A stretch of 64,000 nt of DNA from Eriocheir sinensis (Eukaryota; Arthropoda; Malacostraca; Decapoda; Varunidae): contig NW_026112165.1 in NCBI RefSeq assembly GCF_024679095.1, forward strand, positions 672,001-736,000, in the 5' to 3' direction. Shown piece after piece: positions 1-9,993 of this stretch (the first letter of the stretch is position 1; the number at the start of each line of letters is the position of its first letter). The notes below the pieces were generated by a model. The model was not told the origin of the DNA, searched no databases, and saw only the letters and a list, made by a program, of their open reading frames with translations. Both the position numbers and the translations under genes were made by a program.

Positions 1-375
1 GGAGTTAAGCTCGAGGCCAATGACATCTCCATCGCGCATCGCTTGGGGAAAGCAGGTGAGAGAGGTAGGCCTGTGATAGTGTGATTTTGTCTTCGTGAGA
101 AACGCAACGCAGTGCTAAGTAACAAGGAGGAGCTGAGAAAGAAACGGAAGAAAATATTCATCAACGAGGATTTAACACCTTTGAGGGCCACCATGCTCAA
201 AATAGTTAAGGAACAGGCTGCAGTAAATAATGTAACCACTAGAGATGGGAGGATTCTAGCATGGATGGCGGAGAGGGACAGACCAGTTGAAATAACTACT
301 CCTGATGAACTTGGCAAGGTGGGGATAACTTCTCCAGATTGGAAGAGGCTCAAACTAGATCATATAATCAAGTAG
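1..375 (+). pseudogene. ORF1 C-terminal part of LINE copy 1, with premature stop
   Basis: Frame 1 is open from base 1 and reads ...HRLGKAGERGRPVIV, then a TGA at 82-84, then continues FCLREKRNAVLSNKEELR... to a TAG at 373-375. This looks like the C-terminal half of a LINE ORF1 nucleic-acid-binding protein, with a basic KKRKK stretch followed by a region rich in charged residues. The same frame continues after 388 as ORF2, so ORF1 and ORF2 are adjacent and separated only by the stop. The role (RNA binding in the retrotransposition particle) is family knowledge; the TGA shows the copy is broken. Confidence 0.65.
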
Positions 376-387
376 GGTCGAGTTGGA

Positions 388-3300
388 GTGCAGCACATCC
401 AAGATGACCTACGCAATTCTGAGTATAAAGTTGTTACTACTCCCAGTACTATAGACGACACCGTACACACACAAGCTGCACCCAGTACGAAGCACGTACA
501 GATAAGAGCGGGTACGCATACTGATTCATCCACACAGACTACACTCACACAGACACGCCCACCCATACCTGATACTGTAGCACAAAATTTATGTACAATT
601 AATTTATTATCATTTAATGTATGTGGCCTAAAATCAAAATTATTTGTGGACGAGTTTACTGGGCTTCTTAAATGTTATGATGTTATTTGTATGTCTAAGA
701 CTAAGTGTGATGATGCAGTTATGAACAATGTAAGTATTAAAATGAAAGAAATTGGGTATGACATTGTCTATAAGAACAGATATGCTTTAAGCAGATTTAA
801 GTCAGGGGGTCTACTAATTGCTATAAAAAATTATGTAAAATTTGTGTGGAAAAAAGTTCAGGGAGATTATGAGGCTTTATTGAGTATTTGTGTGAATGGA
901 AGGAGTGTGGGACTAGAAAATGACCTGTTAATTACTTGTGCGTATATTCCACCCAGCCACTCGCGGTTTGGTAAACCTGAAAATTTCGATGAGTTGGATA
1001 ATCTTTTCTTGTCAAACAATGATGGATATCATATTGTTAGTGGTGATTTCAATGCTCATACCGCCACTTTCTCTGACATTGCCTCAGTGAGTGACGGTAA
1101 TGAATTAGTGAATGATGTTAATGAATATATTTCTCCAATAGAAGATATTTGTGATATTTTAAGAAAGGCAGGCTTTTCAGAGAACAGATGTAATCAAGAC
1201 AACACCCTGATAGAAATTCTTATGGTAAAAATTGATAGAAATTTGTAAGAATAACAATGCAATTATCTTTAATGGGAGAATGGGTGAAGACCGTGGTATT
1301 GGTAAGTTTACTACCACTTGCAATACAGTCATAGACTATGTTATTGGTACTTGGAATGTTGTCCGATTTGTTAAGAGTTTTCGGCTGTTAGACTTTGAAC
1401 CATTATATTCAGATGTTCATCGTGGTTTGCATATTTGTTTGGAATTTTTAGGTGTGGGAAGCAAAGCGCGCGAGACTGGCAATAAAATGAGTGAAGCAGT
1501 TTGTTTGAGGCCAGGCAGATGGAGAAATGAACGGAAAATTGAGTATGAGAAAAATATTGATAAGAGTAAGGTGAATGAACTTTTAATGAATATTGACAAA
1601 TTATCAGTTGATGATGTAAATGATCAGTTAAAGCGTGTCTTGATTGACCCTGCATTGAAAATGTTTCCACAGTTTAGTAAAAAATATATAAAGAAGAGCA
1701 ATAATGCAAATATGGGAGGGTATGACAAACAATGCTACAACAGCAGGAAAGAGTATCACAAGGCTAAGAATAAATATAACAGACAAAAGAATACTGTTAC
1801 GTATACAGCTGTGATTAAAAAAGTAGATATTATAAAAGAGAACTAAAGAGGGTAAGGAATAAAGGTAATAGTAATATACTTCAGCAATTAAGAGCAAACA
1901 AAACTAAAGACGCAAAGGCATACTGGAAGATTCTAAAAAGAGCAAAGTAGAGAAAAATAATCACATACCACTCGAGAAATTTTATGACCACTTTAAATTG
2001 CTCTACACAGAGGACGACGATAGTAATGCAAACGAGAGAACTGATTAGGAAACTTACAGTGACGCTGACTCGCCCGCACTTAAGAACCCTATAACACATG
2101 CTGAAATAAAGCGTTGTACTGGTAAACTGAAAAACGGCAAGTCTCCTGGTAGTGACAACATCATTAATGAATATATAAAATGTACACAAGACTTACTCTG
2201 CCCTTTATATGTTGAACTATTCAATAAGATCCTTGACACAGGTGTCTTTCCATCGGAGTGGCTCACTGGCGTTATAATACCTCTTTATAAAAACAAGGGA
2301 GACGTTAATGATGCAAATAACTACCGAAGTATTACCCTTTTGAGCTGTATGGGGAAATTGTTTACGTCCATTCTTAACGACAGTCTCAAACAGTATTCCG
2401 ACGATCAAAACATCATCAATGAAACACAAGCAGGCTTTCGTGAGGAATATTCCACACTGGATTATATCTTTTTACTCAAGTGCGTTGTTGACTTGTTTCA
2501 GTGGAAAATGATGAAATTATTTTGTTTATTTATTGACTATGAAAAGGCTTTTGACATGGTATGGAGGGAAGGTCTATGGTTTAAACTTGTAAATAATAAT
2601 GCTAATGGTAAGATACTGAATGTTATTCGTAGTATGTATTTTAATGTCAAGTCATGTGTAATGGTAGGCCAACAGTTGTCTGAAACATTTACCTGCAATA
2701 TGGGAGTGAGGCAAGGTGGAAACCTATCACCATTGTTATTCGCTTTCTATGTTAATGACCTGCAGGGAAAACTTATAGAGTATAATTGTAGCTATCTTAA
2801 TTTCAATGACCTTGTAAACACGTATCTCAGATTATTGGTGATTATGTACGCAGATGATACTGTTATTTTGTGTGATAGCGAGCAAAACATGAAGGTAGCT
2901 TTAGTATCACTTCACAGGTATTGTTTAGAGTGGAAATTAAAGGTAAATTGTAGTAAAACTAAAATAGTAATTCTCAGTAGGGTTAGAGTTGCAACCAGTA
3001 ATTACAATTTCAAGGTTGGTGAGGAGGAAATAGAGGTAGTAAGAGAATATAAACACCTGGGTGTATTGTTCAGTTATAATGGACGGTTTAGGAAAGGGCA
3101 ACTAGAACTTAAAGACCACGCAACTAAGGCCATGTATCCACTGATTGGGACTTCTAGAAAATATGATTTGCCATTTGATATACAATTAGAAATGTACAAT
3201 AGTATGGTGGTGACAGTTGCGACTTACGCTTGCGAAATATGGGGTTATGACATTATAAGGAACTGGAATCTTTACAGATGAGGTATCTTAAATATGTAAT

Positions 3301-4033
3301 GTATGTACATAGGTATACAAGTACGGACATTGTATATGGGGAGTCAGGAATGTATCCACTGGAAATATGTATAAAATGCAGGATGATAAATTATTGGTCA
3401 AGGTTAATTACGGGAAAAAATACTAAGCTGAGTTACGTTATGTACACATGTTTATTGCACTTACATATGTCTGGTACTTTTATATCGCCATGGTTGGACT
3501 GTATAAGACGTATATGTATTGAATGTGGTCTGTCAGGTGTATGGCAGTCACAAACCATCAACAATGTTAAGTGGTTTAGGAAGACTGTTGAGCAGAGGTT
3601 GAAAGATTTATGCATATCAACTTGGTATAGGAATATAACAACAAAAGGCATATGTAGTAGTTACTGTATGTATAAAGAAATTTATGAGATTGAGGATTAC
3701 CTTGTTAAACTAAGTAAAACAAACCGTATTAATAAAAGTAAGTTTCGCACAGGAAGTAACCGATTACCAGTTGTTAGTGGTAGGTACCGTGATATTAGAA
3801 GAGAAGAACGGTATTCTGATAAATGTAATGGTGAACAAATAGGGGATGAATATCACGTTATGTTTAAATGTGAAAATCAAGATGTTATACAGCTGAGAAA
3901 CAAGTACATACCAGAGCATTACAAAGTAAATCCAAATCACAGAAAATATGTTAAAATGATGCAAAGCAAAAATGTGCACATGCTAAGCAATTTGGCTCAG
4001 TTTATTAAATTAGTTCTGAGGCTGTTTAGATAA
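388..4033 (+). pseudogene. ORF2 endonuclease-reverse transcriptase of LINE copy 1, frameshifted
   Basis: The AP-type endonuclease is recognisable at about 600-1430: LLSFNVCGLKSKL, a YIPPS block, IVSGDFNAH, and YSDVHRGL in place of the usual SDH. The frame changes at about 1232 (frame 1 to 2) and again between 1830 and 2049. The reverse transcriptase is open in frame 3 from 2049 to 3281 with no ATG of its own: KNGKSPGSDNI, NNYRSITLLS, FIDYEKAFDMVW, MGVRQGGNLSPLLFAFYVND, the catalytic MYADDTVIL and YKHLGVLF. A frameshift near 3275 moves the C-terminal region into frame 2, ending at the TAA at 4031-4033. The catalytic aspartates are still present, but at least three frameshifts make this a pseudogene. 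Confidence 0.85.
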
Positions 4034-4119
4034 AGACTTAATGATATAACTTGTTATACAGGGGCTGTGCTCCATACTTTTTTTTTGTAAAAGTCTGAGC
4101 AATATATGCGTTCTATTCT

Positions 4120-4122
<3 letters not shown>

Positions 4123-4180
<58 letters not shown>
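4123..4180. repeat. (CA)n microsatellite
   Basis: Twenty-nine CA units follow directly on the TTCTATTCTATT tail of LINE copy 1. The repeat either grew from the LINE tail or was its target. Confidence 0.97.
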
Positions 4181-4181
<1 letters not shown>

Positions 4182-4397
4182 CCCTGCAAGCTACACTGAA
4201 CTTGTCATCATGGAGAATACTTACGCGCCGTGTCACATCCTATCCTTGAATGAGGAATCCTTGGTCTCGTAACCTGTTGGACCGTCCATCACACGCACCC
4301 TTTGCCTCCTTGTGCTCAGGTGGCGGTGTTTCTTGAGTTTTTTCTTTCCCTCATATTCTCTTGTGTTTTCTGTGTATGTGTCTAGAGGGCATGGATG
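4181..4397. other. Unassigned sequence
   Basis: There is no credible ORF, RNA gene or repeat here beyond pyrimidine-rich low complexity at about 4330-4370. Confidence 0.5.
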
Positions 4398-5247
4398 AGA
4401 AACGTATTGTCAGACACTTTCGGCTTTAAACATCATTTGCTTCCAAAGGCCAAGTGGCTCGTATTTCTAGTCGCTTTCGGCTCTCACAGCAACTATCTCC
4501 AGAGGACACAGAGGAGATTACTTGGGTTTTCATAAGTGTTGTTAAGTTTTTTTTTTTTCGTTTTGCCTATGGCACCAGTAAGCTTTCTTGGTGGGCCATG
4601 GTGGTCGTCCCCAGTCCGTAATGACGCAGGGAAGTGTTTATAGTTGCGCCATCTTGCTTGGCTCTTGCTGCTACCCCTCGGAGCTCATCTTTGAGTCTCT
4701 TTTAGAGAGAATCTAGAGTCCGGGTTGATAGGCGGCCTTCAGGACAGCATGTGGGTAGTCTTAGGCCACTCGGCGATGACTATAAAATTGCCAGCTTGGT
4801 TGTAGCAGCGGGCGTGACAAACTTTTGTCCTCCTGGACCCCGCGCCCGAACGCTGACCACTCAGCCACAGCCTCCCCATGGTGCAAAGCCTTGTCAAACT
4901 ATCAGTAGGCTCATAAAACTACCCGTGGAAATACTAACACAACCTCTACAAAAACCTTATCTTATATGTGTTTAAAGCCCGCAACGTTTAAGAGTATGGC
5001 CAGTGAGGACAACCTTATGCTAGCGCGGACACCTTGGGAGCACTTTAGGTTTTTCATTGGTCGGGTTCTCATGAGTGTTTTAGCGTTAATGGTGCAGAAG
5101 CCTTGTCAAACTAACACTAGGCTCATAAAACTACACATGGAAATGTTAACAGATCCTCAAGAAAAGTCTTACCAAATGTTTAAGAGAATAATGGGCCAGT
5201 GAGGGAAGACCTAATGCACGCGCGGACACCTTGGGATCACTTTAGGG
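4398..5247. mobile_element. Rearranged MITE-1 cluster interrupted by a SINE
   Basis: Two successive MITE-1 left ends (GTCAGACACTTTCGGC and, about 55 bases later, AGTCGCTTTCGGCTCTCACA) are followed by the MITE body, which stops at 4546, where a SINE intervenes. The body resumes at 4878 (ATGGTGCAAAGCCTTGTC). The right half is present twice: each copy ends in TTTAAGAG...ATGGGCCAGTGAGG or close to it and is followed by the same flank (CGCGGACACCTTGGGA) at about 5022 and 5221. That implies a tandem duplication of MITE end plus flank with a period of about 195 bases. Confidence 0.7.
4547..4877 (-). mobile_element. tRNA-derived SINE (SINE-1), minus-strand copy
   Basis: Read on the minus strand, it begins with a tRNA-like head containing an A-box-like TGGCTGAGTGG. 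It continues with CCACATGCTGTCC, TATCAACCCGGACTCTAGAT and CAAGATGGCGC, and ends in a run of A (the T run at 4547-4558). The plus-strand copy at 48936-49284 aligns along its whole length. The B-box position has decayed (AAGTTTGTCAC against GAGTTCAATCC in the other copy), so this copy probably has no internal promoter. It sits inside a MITE-1 body. Confidence 0.8.
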
Positions 5248-5481
5248 CAGACCGCGGCGCTGCACTCTTTGATTAAGGCCACCCGAGGGTTGATGGGTCG
5301 GGGTGTCGGCGCGGGGGACACTCCAACCCATCGCCGTGCTGTAGTCAGTAGCCCGAATGGTAACTTCAAGTAACAGACTGTGGGACTTTGATGGTCAAGG
5401 GAGTTGTTGTTGTTGTTGTAAATGTAGTTGTTGTATGTATCTACATGTCTGTCTATGTGTGTGTGGGGGAGAGGGAGAGTC

Positions 5482-5483
<2 letters not shown>
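5248..5483. other. Unassigned sequence
   Basis: No supported gene. A short (TTG)n-like stretch at 5402-5435 precedes the GT repeat. Confidence 0.5.

Positions 5484-5545
<62 letters not shown>
5484..5545. repeat. (TG)n microsatellite
   Basis: About 31 uninterrupted TG units. Open frames read through it are artefacts of the repeat. Confidence 0.97.
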
Positions 5546-5548
<3 letters not shown>

Positions 5549-6184
5549 GTTTTATTATAATGAACTAACTTTGCCTCGCATCTTAACACGCGTTGAAAAA
5601 CAGTTTATAAAAGACGCGAACTAATACTTCTTAAGAGGTAAAACTCCCTAAAGACGCGTCCATAGGCGAGACGAGGACACGTGTGAAGGCGCTGCAAATC
5701 CCCGCTCGGGAGTATTATAAAAAGAAACATTGAAACAGCAAATATCATGTTACGACGGTTTGTTTATCTTATTTTATCTATCTGTTTATTTATATATTTT
5801 TTTCTTTTTTTATTGTTTTTAGTTTCTACTTTTATTTGGTTTTATTTGTGTATCCTATATTCAATTTTTATTTTATTTTTTATTTTATTTATTTACTTTA
5901 TTTTTATTCCATTTATTTTCTTCTTCTCTTCTTTTCTTTTCTTCTATTTGTTTATGTATTTTTCTTTTGTACTAGTTGATTTTTGTTGTTCTTGGATCCT
6001 ACGCAAGAAAGGCCGCACCATAATCCTTCCTCCTTGCCGTGCCCGGGGAAGGTAGAAGCGAAAGTACAATCGCCATAAGCTACTTAGTCTCGCTGTGTGT
6101 TGTGCCGGGCCGGCGGTGTGCTGCGTTGGGCGGACAAAGTAATAACGGCGGCGGGGAGGCAGCCTCGCAGCGGGCGGCAAATAA
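5546..6184. other. T-rich low-complexity sequence grading into GC-rich sequence
   Basis: Bases 5757-5990 are mostly T with TTTATTT motifs. The frame through them encodes only Phe/Leu/Ile runs and is not a gene. From about 6090 the composition becomes CpG-rich (GCCGGGCCGGCGG) up to the SINE-2 end. It may be a distal part of that SINE or old promoter-like DNA; nothing decides. Confidence 0.5.
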
Positions 6185-6460
6185 GTGTTGGTAAGGTAAA
6201 GTTGGGAGCATACGCTACAGCTGCGCGTGGCGGCGGTGCTCATCTCCGTCCCGTTGGCCCTTTGAGCGTGTGGGGGGAGAGAACCATTAACCCGACGCAG
6301 GGCCAGTGTGACATCCAGGTTACCACAGTTTACCTTCCCAGAGGGTCCCCAGGTAACATTTATCGACCAACCCGAAACATGAACAGCTGGGTGGGCTGCA
6401 CGCTGACAGTCCAGGCCGGGATTCAAACCCAGGCCCGCAGATTCATAGTCATGGGTTTAA
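6185..6460 (-). mobile_element. SINE-2-like tRNA-related element, probably 5'-truncated
   Basis: On the minus strand there is a B-box-like GGGTTTGAATCCCGGCC, then GTAACCTGGATGTCACAC, CTGGCCCTGCG and GGGACGGAGATGAGCACC, ending at about CCAACTTTACC. The last 90 bases recur on the plus strand at 25384-25477, which supports an interspersed repeat. I found no clear A box upstream, so the head may be truncated. Frames through this region are not genes. Confidence 0.6.
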
Positions 6461-6960
6461 AATTCTCATCGTGGATTATGAAGAGGAGCGGAGTGAAACA
6501 GGACAGGAAATATAGAAAACAAGAAACCCTTAATTAATAGTAGTAAATTGACGTCGTTTATTAGAGTAAAGAAGGCAGGACTAAAAAAGAGGAGCATCAT
6601 TCGAACTCTGAGGTTTAGTAATTTTTTCATCGTGGATTTATCAAGAGGAACGGAATGAAACGGAACAGGCAGAATACAGAACAAGAAATCCTAACTGATA
6701 GCAGTAAATTGACGTTTAAAAGCTACGAAGAAAAAGATAAAAGAAGGCCTTGCCATGATTTAGAATTCAGAGGTTTAATATTTTTTCATCAAGAATCAAG
6801 ATATCCGTACATGGAATTTCAATTAGTCTTTAATATATAGTAGTAAATTGACGTCCTCTTATACAGTAAAGAGGGCAGGACTAAAAGAACAATAGGAGCA
6901 TGATTTCAAATTCTAAGGTTTAATAATTTTTGTCGTAGATTTATGAGGAGGAAAGGAATG
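6453..6960. repeat. Tandem repeat, about 158-bp period, 3-4 diverged units
   Basis: GGTTTA..ATTTTT(C)ATCGTGGATTTATGAAGAGGAA-type starts occur near 6453, 6612, 6773 and 6928, spaced 159, 161 and 155 bases. The motif GTAAATTGACGT recurs near 6543, 6703 and 6843. Units differ by indels and substitutions. Short open frames inside are by-products. Confidence 0.8.
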
Positions 6961-7195
6961 GCCCACGATCAAGAAACACATACAGCCCCAAAACGCTTCT
7001 AATTCCCCGTATTAAATGGACGTTTCATCTGTGACTCGATTTCCAACTCCAAGTAAAACTAGATAGCCGCGCCCTGTGACCAGCGAGTGTAATTCGTGGC
7101 TCCGGTTTTTACGTCCCTTTGTGTGACAGGCGGCGACACTTTCCCCCCTTGATGTGGCGGCCGTGGCTGTGTCTCTATCTGGCGGCCGGGTCTGT
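6961..7195. other. Unassigned flank with a short direct repeat across MITE-1
   Basis: No gene seen. The motif CTGTGTCTCTATCTGGCGGCC left of the MITE resembles CTGTGTCTCCATCTAGCGG right of it, so similar flanking DNA lies on both sides of the 7196 insertion. Confidence 0.45.
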
Positions 7196-7397
7196 GGTCG
7201 GTGCTATCAGACGCTTCCTCCTCTCACATCAACAATTTCCAATGGTCAGAGAGAGGATCTATCGGGTTCTAATAAGTGTTTTTAAGTTCACGGTACAGAA
7301 GATGGGTCAAACTACAGCCAGGGACATAAAACTACCCCTGGAAATGGCCTAAGCTCCTACGAAAGCCTTGTCAAATATGTGTTTTAAAATATGGTCC
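7196..7397 (-). mobile_element. MITE-1 copy (about 202 bp) flanked by TGT
   Basis: The left end GGTCGGTGCTATCAGACGC and right end ...TTTTAAAATATGGTCC form imperfect terminal inverted repeats of the MITE-1 type. The body holds CACATCAACAATTTCCAA, CGGGTTCTAATAAGTG and CATAAAACTACCCCTGGAAA. TGT stands on each side (7193-7195 and 7398-7400), a possible 3-bp target duplication. No coding capacity. Confidence 0.75.
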
Positions 7398-7453
7398 TGT
7401 GTCTCCATCTAGCGGTGATATCTGGCGGCCGAGGTGGAGTTGGCGCCGCCGTG

Positions 7454-7455
<2 letters not shown>

Positions 7456-7498
<43 letters not shown>
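7456..7498. repeat. (TG)n microsatellite
   Basis: About 21 TG units immediately 5' of the truncated BS-like LINE. Confidence 0.95.
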
Positions 7499-7500
<2 letters not shown>

Positions 7501-9098
7501 GTTCAAGGGGCAGCACCCTGCCTGGTCAAACTCTTTCGTCTCTGCCAATCAACATCTACCTTTCCTTCCTGCTGGAAGTATGCCTTTGTACAGCCTGTGC
7601 CTAAGAAGGGTGACCGTTCCAATCCCTCAAACTACCGCCCTATAGCTTTACTTTCCTGTCTATTTAAAGCTTTTAAATCAATCCTTAACCGGAAGATTCA
7701 AAAGCACCTTTCCACTTCTAACCTTTTATCTGATCGCCAGTATGGATTCCGCAAGGGGCATTCTACTGGCGATCTTCTTGCTCTCTCAACTGACTCTTGG
7801 TCATCCTCTCTTAGCCGTTTCGGTGAAACTTTCTCAGTTGCGCTAGACATATCGAAAGCCTTCGATAGAGTCTGGCACCAGTCTTTGCTTTCTAAACTGC
7901 CCTCTTTCGGATTCTATCCCTCTCTCTATTCCTTTATCTCCAGTTTCCTCTCCGGCCGTTCTATCTCTGCGGTGGTAGACGGTCACTGCTCTTACCTTAA
8001 ACCTATCAACAGTGGCGTTCCACAGGGCTCTGTCTCTTCTTGTTATTCATCAATGATCTTCTATCCATAACAAACTGTCCTGTCCACTCAAACGCCGTCA
8101 ACTCCACTCTGCATTATTCAACTTCTTTCAATAGAAGACCATCGCAACAGGAAGTACACGACTCCAGAGTGGAGGCTGCAGAACGCTTAACCCCAGACCT
8201 TGCTATCATTTCCGATTGGGGCAGAAGGAACCTTGTGTCCTTCAATGCCTCAAAAACTCAATTTCTCCACCTATCAACTCGACACAATCTTCCAAACACC
8301 TATCCCCTATTCTTCGACAACACTCAGCTGTCACCTTCTTCAACACTAAACATCCTCGGTCTATCCTTAACTCAAAATCTCAACTGGAAACTTCATATCT
8401 CCTCTCTCGCTAAATCAGCTTCCTCGAGGTTGGGCGTTCTGTATCGTCTCCGCCAGTTCTTCTCCCCCTCGCAGTGGCTCTCCATATACAAGGGCCTTGT
8501 CCGCCCTCGTATGGAGTATGCATCTCACGTGTGGGGGGGCTCCACTCACACAGCTCTTCTGGACAGAGTGGAGTCTAAGGCTCTTCGTCTCATCAGCTCA
8601 CCTCCTTCTACTGATAGTCTTCTACCTCTTAAATTCCGCCTTGATGTTGCCTCTATTTCTATCTTCTATCGATATTCCCACACTGACTGCTCTTCTGAAC
8701 TTGCTAACTGCATGCCTCCCCCCCTCCCGCGGCCCCGCTGCACACGACTTTCTACTCATGCTCATCCCTATACTGTCCAAACCCCTTATGCAAGAGCTAA
8801 CCAGCATCTTCACTCTTTCATCCCTCACGCTGGTAAACTCTGGAACAATCTTCCTTCATCTGTATTTTCTCCTGCCTATGAATTGACCTCTTTCAAGAGG
8901 AGGGTATCAGGACACCTCTCCTCCCGAAATTGACCTCTCTTTCGGCCACCTCTTTTTGATTCTTTTTTGGGAGCAGCGAGCAGCGGGCTTTTTTTTATTA
9001 TTGATTTTTTTGTGTGTGCCTTTGAGCTGTCTCCTTTGTTGTAAAAAAAAAAAAAGTTGTATGGATTTTGTATTAAAGTGTACCAAACCAGGTTAATG

Positions 9099-9100
<2 letters not shown>
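7499..9100 (+). mobile_element. 5'-truncated BS/Jockey-like LINE, copy 1
   Basis: The copy starts inside the reverse-transcriptase region (CCTGCCTGGTCAAACTCTTTC corresponds to 31009 in the longer copy), so the endonuclease is missing. The 3' UTR has GGGAGCAGCGAGCAGCGGG, a T run, CTTTGAGCTGTCTCC and an A-rich end near 9040-9056. The same 3' end occurs at 32470-32570. TG and AC microsatellites abut its two ends. Confidence 0.9.
7535..8933 (+). pseudogene. Reverse transcriptase (C-terminal two thirds), catalytically dead
   Basis: The first frame holds VPKKGDRSNPSNYRPIALLS, QYGFRKGHST, ALDISKAFDRVWH and SGVPQGSV and ends at 8070. A small deletion near 8033 shifts the frame, and the rest (8040-8933) carries LFINDLL, the palm and thumb (SDWGRRNLVSFNASKTQFL, LNILGLSLTQNLNWKLHISS) and the LINE C-terminus KLWNNLPSSVF. 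The catalytic YADD box reads NAVN (HSNAVNSTLHYS) where the second copy has HSYADDSTLHYS. The frameshift and loss of both active-site aspartates make it inactive. Confidence 0.88.

Positions 9101-9168
<68 letters not shown>
9101..9168. repeat. (AC)n microsatellite
   Basis: 34 AC units just 3' of the BS-like LINE tail. Confidence 0.97.
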
Positions 9169-9169
<1 letters not shown>

Positions 9170-9365
9170 AGAAGCCAGGCACGCGTGATGTTCGGGAAAT
9201 GTTCTAATCGTGTTCGCATCTTGTCGGGGGTCAGGTCTGTCACCCGGCTTGTTCAGAATAGCTCCCGACAAGTCAGCTTACAGGTTCACAGCGGCGGAAC
9301 TTAGCCTGAACAAGTTCCCGACGTGGAGACACACACCTAACCTTACTCTCGAAAAGTTCACACGA
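9169..9365. other. Short foldback-like sequence
   Basis: No gene. CTTGTCGGG near 9221 is matched by CCCGACAAG near 9263, and CTTGTTCAG near 9249 by CTGAACAAG near 9306. These small inverted repeats could be part of a decayed foldback element. Confidence 0.4.
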
Positions 9366-9438
9366 GAGGAGGAGGAGGAAGAAGAAGAAGAAGAAGAAGA
9401 AGAAGAAGAAGAAGAAGAAGAAGAAGAAGAAGAAAAGA
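9366..9438. repeat. (GGA)n/(GAA)n microsatellite
   Basis: Purine triplet repeat. On the minus strand it is a (TTC)n tail directly after the 3' UTR of the CR1 fragment at 9440-9848. Confidence 0.95.
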
Positions 9439-9439
9439 A

Positions 9440-9848
9440 AAGAAAAAGAATGAGCAAAAACATGGAAACATGGACTAGCAGGCAGCAGAAAGCCTGTTGG
9501 CTCATTATAAGGCTGCCTGCTTTCAGTGATTTAATCAATCCGTTAGTCGTAGGAGTGGCTTGCAGGGAAGGATTAAAGCACTTGTGTACCTACTCTTGGA
9601 TACGTTCAGTTCACCCCCGATGCAGCAAAGTGGCGATCAATGCGTTTCTTGAAGGAGTTGATTGTCTCTGCGCTAACTACTTATACAGGAAGGCTGTTCC
9701 AGTGGCGAACAACTCTTTTCGAGAAATAACTCCTGCCGATGTCGGTATTGCATCGCTTTGCTTGAATTGTTTTTCCATTGTTTCTTGTCCTCGGGTTTCT
9801 TTGTGGTGTGAAGAGTTTGGAGTGATCAGCATTGCTGAGCTTGTTCAG
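9440..9848 (-). mobile_element. 3' end of a CR1-like LINE (CR1-F)
   Basis: The minus strand encodes the RT C-terminus: RNNGKTIQAKRCNTDIGRSY, SKRVVRHWNSLPV, then after a frameshift VVSAETINSFKKRIDRHF and a stop. Its 3' UTR (ATAATGAGCCAACAGGCTTT, CTGCTGCCTGC) matches the 3' UTR of the CR1-like copy at 38860-38890, and both end in pyrimidine triplet tails. It is 5'-truncated next to the (GGA)n tract at 9849. Confidence 0.8.
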
Positions 9849-9910
9849 AAGGAGGAGGAGGAGGAGGAGGAGGAGGAAGGAAGGAAGGAAGGAAGGAAGG
9901 AAGGAAGGAA
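9849..9910. repeat. (GGA)n then (GGAA)n microsatellite
   Basis: About 9 GGA units followed by about 9 GGAA units. Confidence 0.95.
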
Positions 9911-9914
9911 AAAG

Positions 9915-9915
<1 letters not shown>

Positions 9916-9991
<76 letters not shown>
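9916..9991. repeat. (CA)n microsatellite
   Basis: About 38 uninterrupted AC units. Confidence 0.97.

Positions 9992-9993
<2 letters not shown>

Larger units (their letters stand above)
1..4124 (+). mobile_element. Decayed two-ORF non-LTR retrotransposon (LINE copy 1), 5' end outside window
   Basis: The order is ORF1 C-terminus, endonuclease, reverse transcriptase and C-terminal zinc-type region, then a short 3' tail containing TTCTATTCTATTC that runs into a (CA)n tract. This is the standard layout of an APE-type LINE. It is AT-rich compared with the other LINEs here, which suggests a different lineage. Its YADD-type reverse transcriptase and ladder-like 3' tail resemble I/Nimb-group elements, but I cannot fix the clade. 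Several frameshifts and stops make it inactive. The left end lies beyond the window. Confidence 0.85.

Noticed and set aside
5388..5624. Open frames of Val-Cys or Thr-His repeats across CA/TG tracts here and at about fifteen other places
   Set aside because: They are translations of dinucleotide repeats, open on several frames at once, with no domain outside the repeat.
5747..6055. Membrane protein of Phe/Leu/Ile
   Set aside because: A T-rich tract always translates to hydrophobic residues; composition only.
9217..9320. Foldback transposon from CTTGTCGGG/CCCGACAAG pairs
   Set aside because: The inverted repeats are only 9 bases, have no flanking duplication, and have no second copy in the window.
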